DNA of 64,000 nt. It comes from Planktomarina sp. Lineage in GTDB: Bacteria > Pseudomonadota > Alphaproteobacteria > Rhodobacterales > Rhodobacteraceae. Under the pieces are notes generated by a model, which was given only the letters and a program-made list of their open reading frames with translations, did no database searches and had not been told where the DNA came from. Shown here one piece after another: positions 1 to 9,325 of this stretch (within the stretch, counting starts at the first letter, position 1; the number at the start of each line of letters is the position of its first letter). A program made the translations under genes and the position numbers. Location of the stretch: contig JAHDCF010000007.1 of assembly GCA_020630015.1 (NCBI GenBank), positions 1 to 64,000 on the forward strand. Reading direction: 5' to 3'.

Positions 1-1958
1 GGCCAGCCGAGCGTGCCGATGGGCCATAGGCCGGAGGAGAACCATGTGTCGAGGACGTCTGGGTCGCGGTGTGCGACAATGACTGGGGTTCCATCTTCTA
101 GACTCCCGCCCGCAAAGCCTTCGCGGTAGCTTGAGCCGACTTGTTCCGCAATCTCTTTGACTTGTTCAAAATCCCAGTAGCGAACATCACATTCTTGACC
201 AACCATATCTTTAATTTTGGCGGTAGCTTCTTCCTCGGAGGAAGCACAGATTTGAACAGATGTGTAACCGACTTGGTAATCGTCTGGAATTTCGTAGGCG
301 GCGGAATTGGCCACCGCGATACCATTTTCAGCTTCCGCGCCAAATAAGCCGTTTTCGCGTAGAAAATCGTTGTGTTTGCGTGCTTTCTTCAAGTCGTTCG
401 GCAATTTTGCATACCAAACCGGGATCTGATGCCCCCACCAAAGCTGGCGGGAAATGCACCATGGCTCGATATTCTCCAGCCAATGGTCCCAAACCTTTTT
501 CTCACGCTCAGGCAGCAGTTTGATGTCGCCGTTGTTCACGGCGTCCAGCGCGGGGCCGACAACCTGTTCGGCGTCCACAAACCATTGGTCGGTCAGCATG
601 GGTTCAATGACAACTTTGGACCGGTCGCCAAAGGGCTGCATGATCGGTTTGTTTTCGACAAAGGGGATCATTTCGGGATCGGAAGGTGGGTTTTCACCCA
701 CCATACTGTCGTCGTCCGTAGGGTGGGTGGAACCCACCGCTGGCACCATAACCGCCAGACCTTCGGATGTGATCTGATCCACCACGATCTTGCGCGCCTC
801 GAACCGGTCCAACCCGCGAATGTCATCGGGGATCAGGTTAATGGCATCTACCTCATTCTCGGTAAAGCTGGCCCCGTTTGCGTGCGCCTGCGCCTTCGCG
901 GCTTCCTCCGCGTATGGCGCACCGTCGGCCCGCATGTGGCCCTTCATATCCATCAAGCGATACATCGGAATGCCGCCACGCTTGGCGACCTGATAGTCGT
1001 TGAAGTCATGCGCGCCGGTGATCTTCACCGCACCTGACCCGAAGTCGGGATCAGGGTATTCATCAGTGATGATCGGGATCAGGCGGCGGTGTTCCTTCGG
1101 CCCCACCGGAATTTCGCACAGCTTGCCCACGATGGGGGCATAGCGTTCATCATCGGGGTGGACCGCAACCGCGCCGTCGCCCAGCATTGTTTCGGGACGT
1201 GTGGTCGCGATGGAGATATAGTCACGCTCTTCCTCAAGCGTGACATTCCCGTCTTCATCCTTCTCGCGGTACGTATAAGTCACCCCATCCGCCAGCGGGT
1301 ATTTGAAGTGCCACATGTGACCTGCGACTTCGATGTTCTCAACCTCAAGATCGGAAATCGCGGTTTCAAAATGCGGGTCCCAGTTCACCAAGCGTTTGCC
1401 GCGATAAATGAAGCCTTTGTTGTACATATCAACAAAGACCTTGATGACCGCGTCGTGGAAGTTGGGGGAATTCTCGTGCCCAACCCGCGTGTCACCCTGT
1501 GCGCCCGCCATGGTAAAGGCAGTACGATCCCAATCGCAGGATGCGCCCAACCGCTTGAGCTGTGATACAATCGTGCCGCCTGATTGTTCCTTCCAAGCCC
1601 AGACTTTTTTCAGGAATTCTTCGCGGCCCAATTCGGCACGCGATGGTTCCTGATTTTTGGCCAATTCACGTTCCACCACCATCTGCGTGGCGATGCCTGC
1701 GTGGTCAGTGCCCGCTTGCCATAACGTGTCAAACCCCTGCATCCGTTTCCACCGCATCAGGATATCTTGCAAAGTGTTGTTAAAGGCATGGCCCATGTGC
1801 AGCACGCCCGTCACATTCGGGGGCGGGATCATGATCGAATAGGTCGATGTGCTGTTCTTGCCGTGCGCATTTGCGCCGGCTTTAAAGCAACCCGCTTCTT
1901 CCCATTTTGCGTAAATGCGCGCTTCGGCTTCGCCTGCGTCAAATTTTTCAAGTGCCAT
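1..1958 (-). CDS. valS: Valyl-tRNA synthetase, N-terminal part (runs off the window start)
   Basis: Reverse complement from the CAT at 1956-1958 reads MALEKFDAGEAEARIYAKWEEAGCFKAG...IMIPPPNVTGVLHMGHAFNNTLQDILMRWKRMQGFDTLWQAGTDHAGIATQ, the class I ValS signature with HMGH. Absent from the ORF track because it is open-ended. Confidence 0.95.
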   Translation of the reverse strand, partial: MALEKFDAGEAEARIYAKWEEAGCFKAGANAHGKNSTSTYSIMIPPPNVTGVLHMGHAFNNTLQDILMRWKRMQGFDTLWQAGTDHAGIATQMVVERELAKNQEPSRAELGREEFLKKVWAWKEQSGGTIVSQLKRLGASCDWDRTAFTMAGAQGDTRVGHENSPNFHDAVIKVFVDMYNKGFIYRGKRLVNWDPHFETAISDLEVENIEVAGHMWHFKYPLADGVTYTYREKDEDGNVTLEEERDYISIATTRPETMLGDGAVAVHPDDERYAPIVGKLCEIPVGPKEHRRLIPIITDEYPDPDFGSGAVKITGAHDFNDYQVAKRGGIPMYRLMDMKGHMRADGAPYAEEAAKAQAHANGASFTENEVDAINLIPDDIRGLDRFEARKIVVDQITSEGLAVMVPAVGSTHPTDDDSMVGENPPSDPEMIPFVENKPIMQPFGDRSKVVIEPMLTDQWFVDAEQVVGPALDAVNNGDIKLLPEREKKVWDHWLENIEPWCISRQLWWGHQIPVWYAKLPNDLKKARKHNDFLRENGLFGAEAENGIAVANSAAYEIPDDYQVGYTSVQICASSEEEATAKIKDMVGQECDVRYWDFEQVKEIAEQVGSSYREGFAGGSLEDGTPVIVAHRDPDVLDTWFSSGLWPIGTLGW

Positions 1959-2063
1959 GTCGATGATCCCTTGGGTTTGGACACGCTGTACCCAATCCCT
2001 TGTCAAAGGAAAAGATCACAGTTTTGCGTTTTGACAAATATCCAATCGGGAAGATCAGTTGGT

Positions 2064-2660
2064 TCAGGTGGTGAACAATGGTTCGCGGGCTTGGGGCCTT
2101 AAAACCGCCGGGTCATACGGTGTTCTGGCGAAAACCTCATGAACGCGCGCTTCGAAATGTTCCAACGGAAGCGTGTCATATGCAGGGTCAAAGCTGTTTT
2201 GATCCCAACGCTCACAGAATGTTGCGCAATCATCGAAATAGATATGTCCGCGAAATGCCTCGCGCTTATCTTTGTTTCCGCCAACTTTGTCGCCGTAGTA
2301 GACCATTTGGAAATCGCCGTGTTTTTCGACAACCCACGTGCATTGTTCCCGAACAAAGGGGCGCAGGATACTGGCGGCATATTCATCATGGTTATAAGGG
2401 GCAAAGATATCGCCAATGTCGTGCAAAAGGGCGGAAACGATCCAATCTGTATCTGCCCCATCCCGTTCGGCCCGCGTGGCAGATTGCAAAGAATGCCCCA
2501 GTCGCGTGACCTGATAACCAGACAAACCTTCATCTAAGGTGACCAAAGCTTTCAGCAGGCGGTCGGCGGTGCCTTTGGTGTATTCAATTTCATGCTCTGT
2601 CAAAAATGTGTAATCTTCGACATCGCCGTCTTTCATGGCGGTAAATTTTACATGATCCAT
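2064..2660 (-). CDS. HD-domain protein of the PhnZ/TmpB-like oxygenase type
   Basis: 198 aa; HD ligand pattern GHSLQ...LLHDIGD...NHDEYAA...VEKHGDF...FDDCATF; overlaps a 2OG-oxygenase gene end to start. Confidence 0.7.
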   Translation of the reverse strand: MDHVKFTAMKDGDVEDYTFLTEHEIEYTKGTADRLLKALVTLDEGLSGYQVTRLGHSLQSATRAERDGADTDWIVSALLHDIGDIFAPYNHDEYAASILRPFVREQCTWVVEKHGDFQMVYYGDKVGGNKDKREAFRGHIYFDDCATFCERWDQNSFDPAYDTLPLEHFEARVHEVFARTPYDPAVLRPQAREPLFTT

Positions 2661-3535
2661 TAGGAGTACATCTCTGTCTGTGCTTTGGCACCCGCCATCA
2701 TAACCTTGGCTTGTTCGCGCCGCACGTTTTCATAAACTTCCAAGTCGCCTTTGGTGAACAATCCAGATGGGGCTTGGGTCAGTTCATAGTTGCCCGTGTC
2801 ACAGTTGCCGCGCGCGGGAAATCCAAAATCTTTGTGACCACCCGGTTTCACAACATGGGGGCTAAGATATCTGATGACGGCCCCAATGCGTCTGTCGTCA
2901 GTAGAGTTGGGGCCAGACCCGTGGATCATTAATCCGTGATGCAAGCTGATTTGACCCGGGGCCAAAGCTGCGCAAACCTTATCTTCTTCAGCGACGTCGA
3001 CGGCAATTTCCTGACCACGGCTCAATAAATTGTTATCGGCAAATGTATCTTGGTGGGGCACAATCGGGTTTTTGTGTGATCCTTTAACAAAATCCATGCA
3101 TCCGCTTTCTTTGGTGGCGGGCGATAGGGCCAGCCACGCCGTCAAAATCCCATCACTTTCCCCGTATCCCCAATAGGCAAGGTCTTGGTGCATTGTCACA
3201 ATCGCATCGGTTTTGGGTTCTTTGGTTAGGAATTCAACAGAATACAGCAAGATATCGGGGCCCAAAACCCCCTCTACGATATCAAGGATGCCGGGGTGGG
3301 TTCCAATTTCATGGGCCAAGGGCATCACCAAATGGGCATTGACACGCTTGTACGTCATCAGGGGTTTCGACAATCCATTGTCCAACCAATCCGTTTCGAT
3401 CCGTTCTAAATCGGCCCGCCATTTGGTGGTTTGGTCAGGGCTGACAGCCGTCATTGGAAAAAGATAACCGTCTTCCCAATATTGCGACTGTTGCTGGGCA
3501 TCCAATTTACCATCGGTCAGTGACATCTGTGCCAT
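2660..3535 (-). CDS. Phytanoyl-CoA dioxygenase (PhyH)-family Fe(II)/2-oxoglutarate oxygenase, PhnY/TmpA-like
   Basis: 291 aa; MHQDLAYWG (HxD), HHGLMIHGSGPN distal His and RRIGAVIRY motifs; coupled to the HD gene. Confidence 0.8.
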   Translation of the reverse strand: MAQMSLTDGKLDAQQQSQYWEDGYLFPMTAVSPDQTTKWRADLERIETDWLDNGLSKPLMTYKRVNAHLVMPLAHEIGTHPGILDIVEGVLGPDILLYSVEFLTKEPKTDAIVTMHQDLAYWGYGESDGILTAWLALSPATKESGCMDFVKGSHKNPIVPHQDTFADNNLLSRGQEIAVDVAEEDKVCAALAPGQISLHHGLMIHGSGPNSTDDRRIGAVIRYLSPHVVKPGGHKDFGFPARGNCDTGNYELTQAPSGLFTKGDLEVYENVRREQAKVMMAGAKAQTEMYS

Positions 3536-3729
3536 GTTTCATCCTTAAGTCGACACCTGCATTCAACGGTTTCATTGGTGATGGTGCATCCAAAAAAACG
3601 ACACAATCAAACAATTGCGACACATCTGTTATCTCACCATATGCTGGACCAAGGTGGGCAAAGTGTTAGATAGCCAGATATGAATGATACAGATCAACAG
3701 ACCCCATTCAATTCTTGGGACGCGAACGC

Positions 3730-4776
3730 ATGACACCGTTTGGAAAGTTGAGGTCGTGGTTTTTCCAACCAAAGCCTGAGATTTTGCATACCCGTTGTGA
3801 TGACGGGGGCCGGGTTTTGGTGGTGTTGATTGATGGAACTTTGTCTTCGTTGCAGCCGGGTTGGCAAACCAACGTCGGACTGACTTATCAAACCTTGAAG
3901 GATGTTGTGGGCTGCGATCTTCGTATTCATTATCAACCCGGTATTCAGTGGAAGAATGGGTGGTCGGGTTTGTCTGTTTTGACGGGCAACGGGATCAATC
4001 GTCAAATTTGTAACGCGTATGGCGCTTTGGCCACGTGGTACGAACCCGGAGATAAGATTTATTTCTTTGGTTTTTCACGTGGGGCTTACGCCGTACGGTC
4101 GTTGGCGGGGGTCATTGAACATGTTGGGCTTTTGCGCCGCGAACATGCCACAGAACGCAATGTCCGCCAAGCCTATCGCATCTATCGAAACGCCGCTTTT
4201 CGACAAAAGGAACCCTCGTTTCGCAAAACATTTTGCCACGATGATGTTCCAATCCAAGCCATCGGCGTTTGGGATACTGTTAAGGCCTTGGGCGTTCGCT
4301 TGCCTTTGATCTGGCGGGCCTTTGATCATCAACACAGCTTTCACACCGCCAATTTGGGGGCATCAACACGCTCTGGGTTTCAGGCACTGGCATTGGATGA
4401 AACCCGTGTCGCTTATGCACCCGTGATGTGGGAGGGGTCTGATGGGTGGACAGGAACCCTTCAACAGATGTGGTTTCGCGGGACCCACAGCGATGTTGGC
4501 GGTCAGGTGCGCGGGCGGGCCGATGTTCGAACTCTTTCCAACATCCCTCTTGTGTGGGTGTTGGAAAGTTTGGTGGCAGAAGGTTTACCCCTGCCAGATG
4601 GATGGCGTGAAAGGTTTCCGCAAAACGCCGAAGCCCCCGGTGGGGGGGCTTGGACAGGTGGTCAAAAGTTCTTTTTGTCGCGGCGAAGACGCAGGCCTTT
4701 ACGGTTTGCGTCAGAAAGCATTCACCCAACAGCCGATGGCCCGCGCAATCACGCCACTTCGCGCAAAGGCGCGTGA
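3730..4776 (+). CDS. DUF2235 domain protein (alpha/beta-hydrolase-like)
   Basis: VLVVLIDGT...GNGINRQICNAYGALATWYEPGDKIYFFGFSRGAYAVRSLAGVIEHVGLL is typical of DUF2235 (GxSxG-like FGFSRGAY). Start taken as ATG 3730 rather than TTG 3715. Confidence 0.85.
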   Translation: MTPFGKLRSWFFQPKPEILHTRCDDGGRVLVVLIDGTLSSLQPGWQTNVGLTYQTLKDVVGCDLRIHYQPGIQWKNGWSGLSVLTGNGINRQICNAYGALATWYEPGDKIYFFGFSRGAYAVRSLAGVIEHVGLLRREHATERNVRQAYRIYRNAAFRQKEPSFRKTFCHDDVPIQAIGVWDTVKALGVRLPLIWRAFDHQHSFHTANLGASTRSGFQALALDETRVAYAPVMWEGSDGWTGTLQQMWFRGTHSDVGGQVRGRADVRTLSNIPLVWVLESLVAEGLPLPDGWRERFPQNAEAPGGGAWTGGQKFFLSRRRRRPLRFASESIHPTADGPRNHATSRKGA

Positions 4777-5612
4777 TAGGTTAGACCCAAGGCCGCGCAG
4801 ATCGACGCCACTGCATTAACGCGGTTCATGGTGTAAAAATGCAAATGATCCACACCTTCGCGTACCAATTTATCACACATTTCCGTGCCATGGGCGATTG
4901 CCATCATTTCAGATCTGTTTTCACGGTGGGCGCGGGCAAAACCTTCGGCCAAATCACACGAAACAGACGCGCCACATTGTGCAGCCATCTTTGCCGTTCC
5001 AGCCCAGTTAGAAACGGGAAGAATTCCCGGCACTAATTCCAAAGTGATACCGTTTTGCACACATTTATCGCGGAACCGCAGAAAGGTTTCAGCCTCAAAG
5101 AAAAATTGGGTGATTGCGCCAACGGCCCCTGCATCTTGCTTGGCCTTCAAAACATCCAAATCTTGTTGGGCGGTTTCTGCTTTTGGGTGAATTTCGGGAT
5201 ATGCCGCCACATAGGCCCCCAATCCTTGTGCCGCCAATGCCCCCACAAAATCGCTGACCGAAGGAAAGCGGGAGATGTCGGTTTCATGGGGCGCATTGGC
5301 AGGCGTATCACCGCGCAACGCCACGACATGGGTCATGCCTTGGGCGCGATAAGCGGCGGATCGGATCATTATGTCATTTGCGGTTTCTGACCCGCAGGTC
5401 ATGTGCGCAAAAATTGGCACATTGGTTTGCAATTTGATGGCACTGACTGTTTCGTCGGTCAAATTGGCGGAACCACCACCTGTGCCGCAGGTGATCGATA
5501 TGAATTCAGGGGAAAACCCTTTCAGTGCATCCACCGTCGCCGATAAACGAAAGGCGGCGTCGATTGATTTTGGGGCAAAGAATTCGAAGGATATGGCGGG
5601 TTTCATGTTCAT
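4749..5612 (-). CDS. metF: Methylenetetrahydrofolate reductase
   Basis: ISFEFFAPKS...ITCGTGG...HMTC...VVALRGDTP...FFFEAETFLRFRDKC...GILPVSNW; divergent from a LysR regulator. Confidence 0.93.
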   Translation of the reverse strand: MNMKPAISFEFFAPKSIDAAFRLSATVDALKGFSPEFISITCGTGGGSANLTDETVSAIKLQTNVPIFAHMTCGSETANDIMIRSAAYRAQGMTHVVALRGDTPANAPHETDISRFPSVSDFVGALAAQGLGAYVAAYPEIHPKAETAQQDLDVLKAKQDAGAVGAITQFFFEAETFLRFRDKCVQNGITLELVPGILPVSNWAGTAKMAAQCGASVSCDLAEGFARAHRENRSEMMAIAHGTEMCDKLVREGVDHLHFYTMNRVNAVASICAALGLTYHAPLREVA

Positions 5613-5668
5613 TCTCCTGACTTGCTCTCACTTAAACCGCGCTATAAACATTAATCCAATTCATAAAC

Positions 5669-5685
5669 CTCATTCTTATTATGAG
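5669..5685. promoter_or_regulatory. Inverted repeat CTCAT-N7-ATGAG in the metF/metR intergenic region, candidate LysR (MetR) operator
   Basis: ctcattcttattatgag, 12 bp before the metR start and about 57 bp before metF. Confidence 0.4.
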
Positions 5686-5696
5686 AGGATTTCAAC

Positions 5697-6605
5697 ATGT
5701 ATCTTGAGCTAAAACACCTGCGTGCCGTTCGTGCAATTCACACCCAAGGTGGATTAGCGCGCGCAGCAGAAACGCTGAACATGACGCAATCCGCCCTCAG
5801 CCATCAGGTGAAGGCAATGGAAGATCAGGTTGGAATGGATTTGTTTGTGCGTCGATCAAAGCCGCTGAAACTTTCATCTGCGGGACAACGGTTGTTGAAA
5901 GTGGCCAACAAGGTTCTGCCTGAAATTGCTGCCGCAGAAGAGGAATTTCGTGCCCTTCAATCGGGAAAGTCCGGGCGTCTTCACATTGCCATTGAATGCC
6001 ACGCCTGTTTTGAATGGTTGTTTCCTGTGTTGGAAGAATTTCGAAAAGCATGGCCTGATGTGGATGTTGATATTCGTCCCGGTCTTGCCTTCGATGCCCT
6101 GCCTGCGCTTGAACGGGAAGAAGTGGATTTGGTGATCAGTTCGGATCCTGAAAATCGGGAGGAAGTGGATTTCACGCCGTTGTTTGATTACGAACCCGTT
6201 TTTGTTGCCTCAAGCCAGCATCCGTTGGCCGCGAAAAAGTTTATCGAGGCAGAGGACTTTCGCGATGAAACCTTGATTACATATCCAGTGGATCGTCCAA
6301 GGCTTGATGTGTTTAGCCAAGTTCTCATGCCAGCCAAGGTTGAACCGCGGGCCGTTCGGCAAGTGGAACTCACCGCTGTGATTTTGTTGCTGGTTGTATC
6401 CAATCGTGGGGTGTCTGTTTTACCGGATTGGGTGGTGCGCGAGGTGCGTTATAATTCGGACTATGTCACGCGCCCCCTAACAAAATCTGGCGTGACACGC
6501 AGATTGTTTGCCGCCACGCGCTCTGATGAAACAAGTAAGCCCTTTATGGCGCATGTTTTGAAATTGGCCCGTACGATTCCAGTTCAACTGCAACGCGGCG
6601 AATGA
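5697..6605 (+). CDS. metR: LysR-family regulator, MetR-like
   Basis: N-terminal HTH LKHLRAVRAIHTQGGLARAAETLNMTQSALSHQVKAMEDQVGMDLFVRRSKPLKLS; divergent from metF. Confidence 0.88.
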   Translation: MYLELKHLRAVRAIHTQGGLARAAETLNMTQSALSHQVKAMEDQVGMDLFVRRSKPLKLSSAGQRLLKVANKVLPEIAAAEEEFRALQSGKSGRLHIAIECHACFEWLFPVLEEFRKAWPDVDVDIRPGLAFDALPALEREEVDLVISSDPENREEVDFTPLFDYEPVFVASSQHPLAAKKFIEAEDFRDETLITYPVDRPRLDVFSQVLMPAKVEPRAVRQVELTAVILLLVVSNRGVSVLPDWVVREVRYNSDYVTRPLTKSGVTRRLFAATRSDETSKPFMAHVLKLARTIPVQLQRGE

Positions 6606-6673
6606 CAGGCCTTGGCAAGCCGAGGCCGTGGGCGTATAGCCGCCCCCAGACCCACCCCCGGAGCTGAATTATT

Positions 6674-7459
6674 ATGCCAAGCGCAAATATGAACCTGATG
6701 ATCAAAACCGCCCGCAAAGCAGGGCGTTCCCTTGCAAAGGATTTCCGAGAAGTTGAAAATCTTCAGGTCAGCTCGAAAAGTGCTGGGGATTTTGTGTCTT
6801 TGGCTGATATTCGTGCAGAAAAGATCATCAAAGAAGATTTGCTTGAGGCGCGGCCGACATATGGTTTTTTGGCCGAAGAATCGGGTGAGATTGAAGGATC
6901 AGACCCAACCCGGCGCTGGATCGTGGATCCATTGGATGGCACCACCAACTTCTTGCATGGGATACCGCATTTTGCCGTGTCCATCGCATTGGAACACAAG
7001 GGTGAAATCGTTGCCGGTGTGATTTACGACCCATCAAAAGATGAATGCTTTCTTGCAGAAAAAGGGCAGGGTGCCTTCGTGAACGAAGCGCGTTTGCGGG
7101 TATCTGATCGCCGTTCGTTGATTGAATGTGTTTTTGCGACTGGTCTTCCTTTTGCTGGGCGTCCCGATTTGCCACGCACTTTGCGACAGTTGGCGCAACT
7201 TTTGCCCGCTACGGCGGGTGTGCGTCGCTTTGGGGCGGCGGCCCTTGATTTGGCTTATGTGGCGGCTGGCCGATATGATGGGTTTTGGGAAGAAAGCCTA
7301 AATATCTGGGATATTGCCGCAGGCACCATTATCGTGAAAGAGGCAGGTGGTTTCCTTGAGCCAATCTCACCTGACGGAAATATTTTGGAAGACGGTGCAT
7401 TAATTTGCGCCAATGATCCGATTTTTCCAAAATTGGCCAAAATCGTCCGTGAAGCCTGA
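6674..7459 (+). CDS. suhB: Inositol monophosphatase family protein (SuhB)
   Basis: FLAEESGE, WIVDPLDGTTNFLHGIPHFAVSIAL, WDIAAGTIIVKEAGG motifs. Confidence 0.93.
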   Translation: MPSANMNLMIKTARKAGRSLAKDFREVENLQVSSKSAGDFVSLADIRAEKIIKEDLLEARPTYGFLAEESGEIEGSDPTRRWIVDPLDGTTNFLHGIPHFAVSIALEHKGEIVAGVIYDPSKDECFLAEKGQGAFVNEARLRVSDRRSLIECVFATGLPFAGRPDLPRTLRQLAQLLPATAGVRRFGAAALDLAYVAAGRYDGFWEESLNIWDIAAGTIIVKEAGGFLEPISPDGNILEDGALICANDPIFPKLAKIVREA

Positions 7460-7822
7460 TCACGAACGATCTTTGGGATGATTGCGCCCATCCAACCAAG
7501 GAATATCCCCAAAGCTGGCCAAGTGAACGCCAGCTATGGCACCTAAATTCACACCATATTCGTTGGGATTTGATCGCCTTTGATGATGGGTGTAAATCCC
7601 ACAAGTTTTGCAAAAGAAATGCTGTGCGGTGTGACTGCCCCAAGTATACTTGGAGAGATTGTCTTGACCACGCGTGACGGTCAGATCGGCCAAAAGAACA
7701 CTTACGGCGGGGGCGCCGCGTTTTTGACAAAACGAGCAATCACAACGCCGTGCCGTGTTAAACCCGTCGGATAGTTTGATTTGCAGTTCAACCGCCCCAC
7801 AATGGCATGACAAGATGTTCAT
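7460..7822 (-). CDS. GFA family protein (glutathione-dependent formaldehyde-activating-like, CENP-V fold)
   Basis: CHCGAVELQI...RRCDCSFCQKRGAPAV...FFCKTCGIYTHHQRR zinc-site cysteines. Confidence 0.88.
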   Translation of the reverse strand: MNILSCHCGAVELQIKLSDGFNTARRCDCSFCQKRGAPAVSVLLADLTVTRGQDNLSKYTWGSHTAQHFFCKTCGIYTHHQRRSNPNEYGVNLGAIAGVHLASFGDIPWLDGRNHPKDRS

Positions 7823-8625
7823 CGTTTGCCCACCTGTGGGATGCGCGACTTCCCGATCCGGTATTCAGCATCAGGATGTGGGGGATGATAATCCGTTCTT
7901 GTCCAAAATTGTGTTGCCCCTTTGGATAACCAAACAGGAATCACCCCGATCAAGCCGGCCACGAACCCACCCGCATGCGCCCAATAAGCAACGCCACCAC
8001 CGGCACTGTCGACGGCCACGCCGCTGAAGACTTGGATGGCGAACCATATCCCCAACATTACCCAAGCGGGAACCGGGAAAATGCGGATGATGATGACAAG
8101 TATCAACAATATATCGACGCGTGCTTTTGGATACAAAAGAAGATAGCCCCCCAAAACACCGGCAATTGCACCGGAGGCGCCAACGTTTGGGATGGGGGAT
8201 GAAGGGTCCCACATAATTTGCCCTGTGGATGCCAAAACGCCGCAGATCAGATAAAAGGCCAGATACCAAACATGCCCCAAAGCATCTTCGAGGTTATCGC
8301 CAAAAATCCACAAAAACAGCATGTTCCCGATTAAATGCATCCACCCGCCATGCAAAAACATGGAGGTAAAAAGTGTATGCAAATCGGACCCTGCGGTGAC
8401 ATTCGCGGGGATCATCCCCCAAGTCATAAAGAATTCTGACAAGGCTCGTTCACTGCTGGCCAAAGGAAAGTAAAGCAAAAACACCAGAATGTTTGCCCCC
8501 AAAAGGGCATAGGTGACATAAGGGGTTCGGCGGGACGGATTGTGGTCGCGAATTGGAAACATGACACCAAAAACGGTGATTTCGCTGGAAACGTCAAGTC
8601 TTGACTTTGGATCGGTCTGCGTCAC
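7819..8625 (-). CDS. Rhomboid family intramembrane serine protease
   Basis: MFLHGGWMHLIGNMLFLWIFGDNLED, GASGAIAGVLGGY (GxSG), AHAGGFVAGLI. Confidence 0.93.
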   Translation of the reverse strand: MTQTDPKSRLDVSSEITVFGVMFPIRDHNPSRRTPYVTYALLGANILVFLLYFPLASSERALSEFFMTWGMIPANVTAGSDLHTLFTSMFLHGGWMHLIGNMLFLWIFGDNLEDALGHVWYLAFYLICGVLASTGQIMWDPSSPIPNVGASGAIAGVLGGYLLLYPKARVDILLILVIIIRIFPVPAWVMLGIWFAIQVFSGVAVDSAGGGVAYWAHAGGFVAGLIGVIPVWLSKGATQFWTRTDYHPPHPDAEYRIGKSRIPQVGKR

Positions 8626-8634
8626 CCTTGGGTC

Positions 8635-9180
8635 ATGTTGAACCGAACCATCGCTGCCTTCTTCTTCTGTTTCCCCTCAATTCTGGGGGCGCAAACTTGT
8701 CCGGCCAATGTACCTATTGATCCGATCCTTGATCGTATTCACCGACAGTTGGCAATCGCACCAACCGCTGAGATTGCCCAAACTTTGACCCAAGCTTTAT
8801 GGGATCAATGGTTGGTTGCCCCTGATCCTTTGGCGCAGGATATGTTGGACACCGGAATGCGATTGCGGATCGAAGGGGATTTAGCAACGTCGGAAAAGGC
8901 CTTGGATCAGTTGGTGGTTTATTGTCCCGAATATGCTGAGGGGCATAATCAACGGGCGTTCATCCGGTATCTGCGTGGAAATTTCAAAGGTGCTTTACCT
9001 GATTTGGAGCGCGCGCTTGAACTGCGGCCACGTCACCTGGGTGCGATCTCAGGAAAAGGCCTTACACACATGGCGCTGGGCCAATCTGAACTGGCAAAGA
9101 CAGAGTTTCAAAAAACCGTGAATTTGAATCCATGGTCGCCAGATCGGCGTTTTTTGGAACAAGCGGGCGAAGAACTCTGA
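8635..9180 (+). CDS. Tetratricopeptide repeat protein, secreted
   Basis: Signal-like N-terminus then TPR-like LVVYCPEYAEGHNQRAFIRYLRGNFKGALPDLERALELRPRHLGAISGKGLTHMALG. Confidence 0.8.
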   Translation: MLNRTIAAFFFCFPSILGAQTCPANVPIDPILDRIHRQLAIAPTAEIAQTLTQALWDQWLVAPDPLAQDMLDTGMRLRIEGDLATSEKALDQLVVYCPEYAEGHNQRAFIRYLRGNFKGALPDLERALELRPRHLGAISGKGLTHMALGQSELAKTEFQKTVNLNPWSPDRRFLEQAGEEL

Positions 9181-9233
9181 TCCGTGATTGCCCTTCGTGC
9201 CAAAGGGCGTTAGGACCCATCTTGCGTTTGCGT

Positions 9234-9320
9234 GCGGGCGTGATGGAATGGTAGACATATCAGACTTAAAATCTGAAGGGGCGTGTCCCCGTGTGGGTTC
9301 GAGTCCCACCGCCCGCACCA
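9234..9320 (+). tRNA. tRNA-Leu (anticodon TAA), CCA encoded
   Basis: Acceptor gcgggcg/cgcccgc, anticodon loop cttaaaa, T-loop ggttcgagtcc, terminal ACCA. Confidence 0.95.
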
Positions 9321-9325
9321 CGCAT

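Noticed and set aside
98-2102. Many plus- and minus-frame ORFs (e.g. 372..1037, 1089..1565) over the first 2 kb
   Set aside because: They are shadow ORFs of valS, which reads continuously on the minus strand and is missing from the track only because it is truncated.
7819-8625. Rhomboid protease as part of a signalling island
   Set aside because: Ordinary core context (suhB, GFA, TPR); no linked substrate gene visible.
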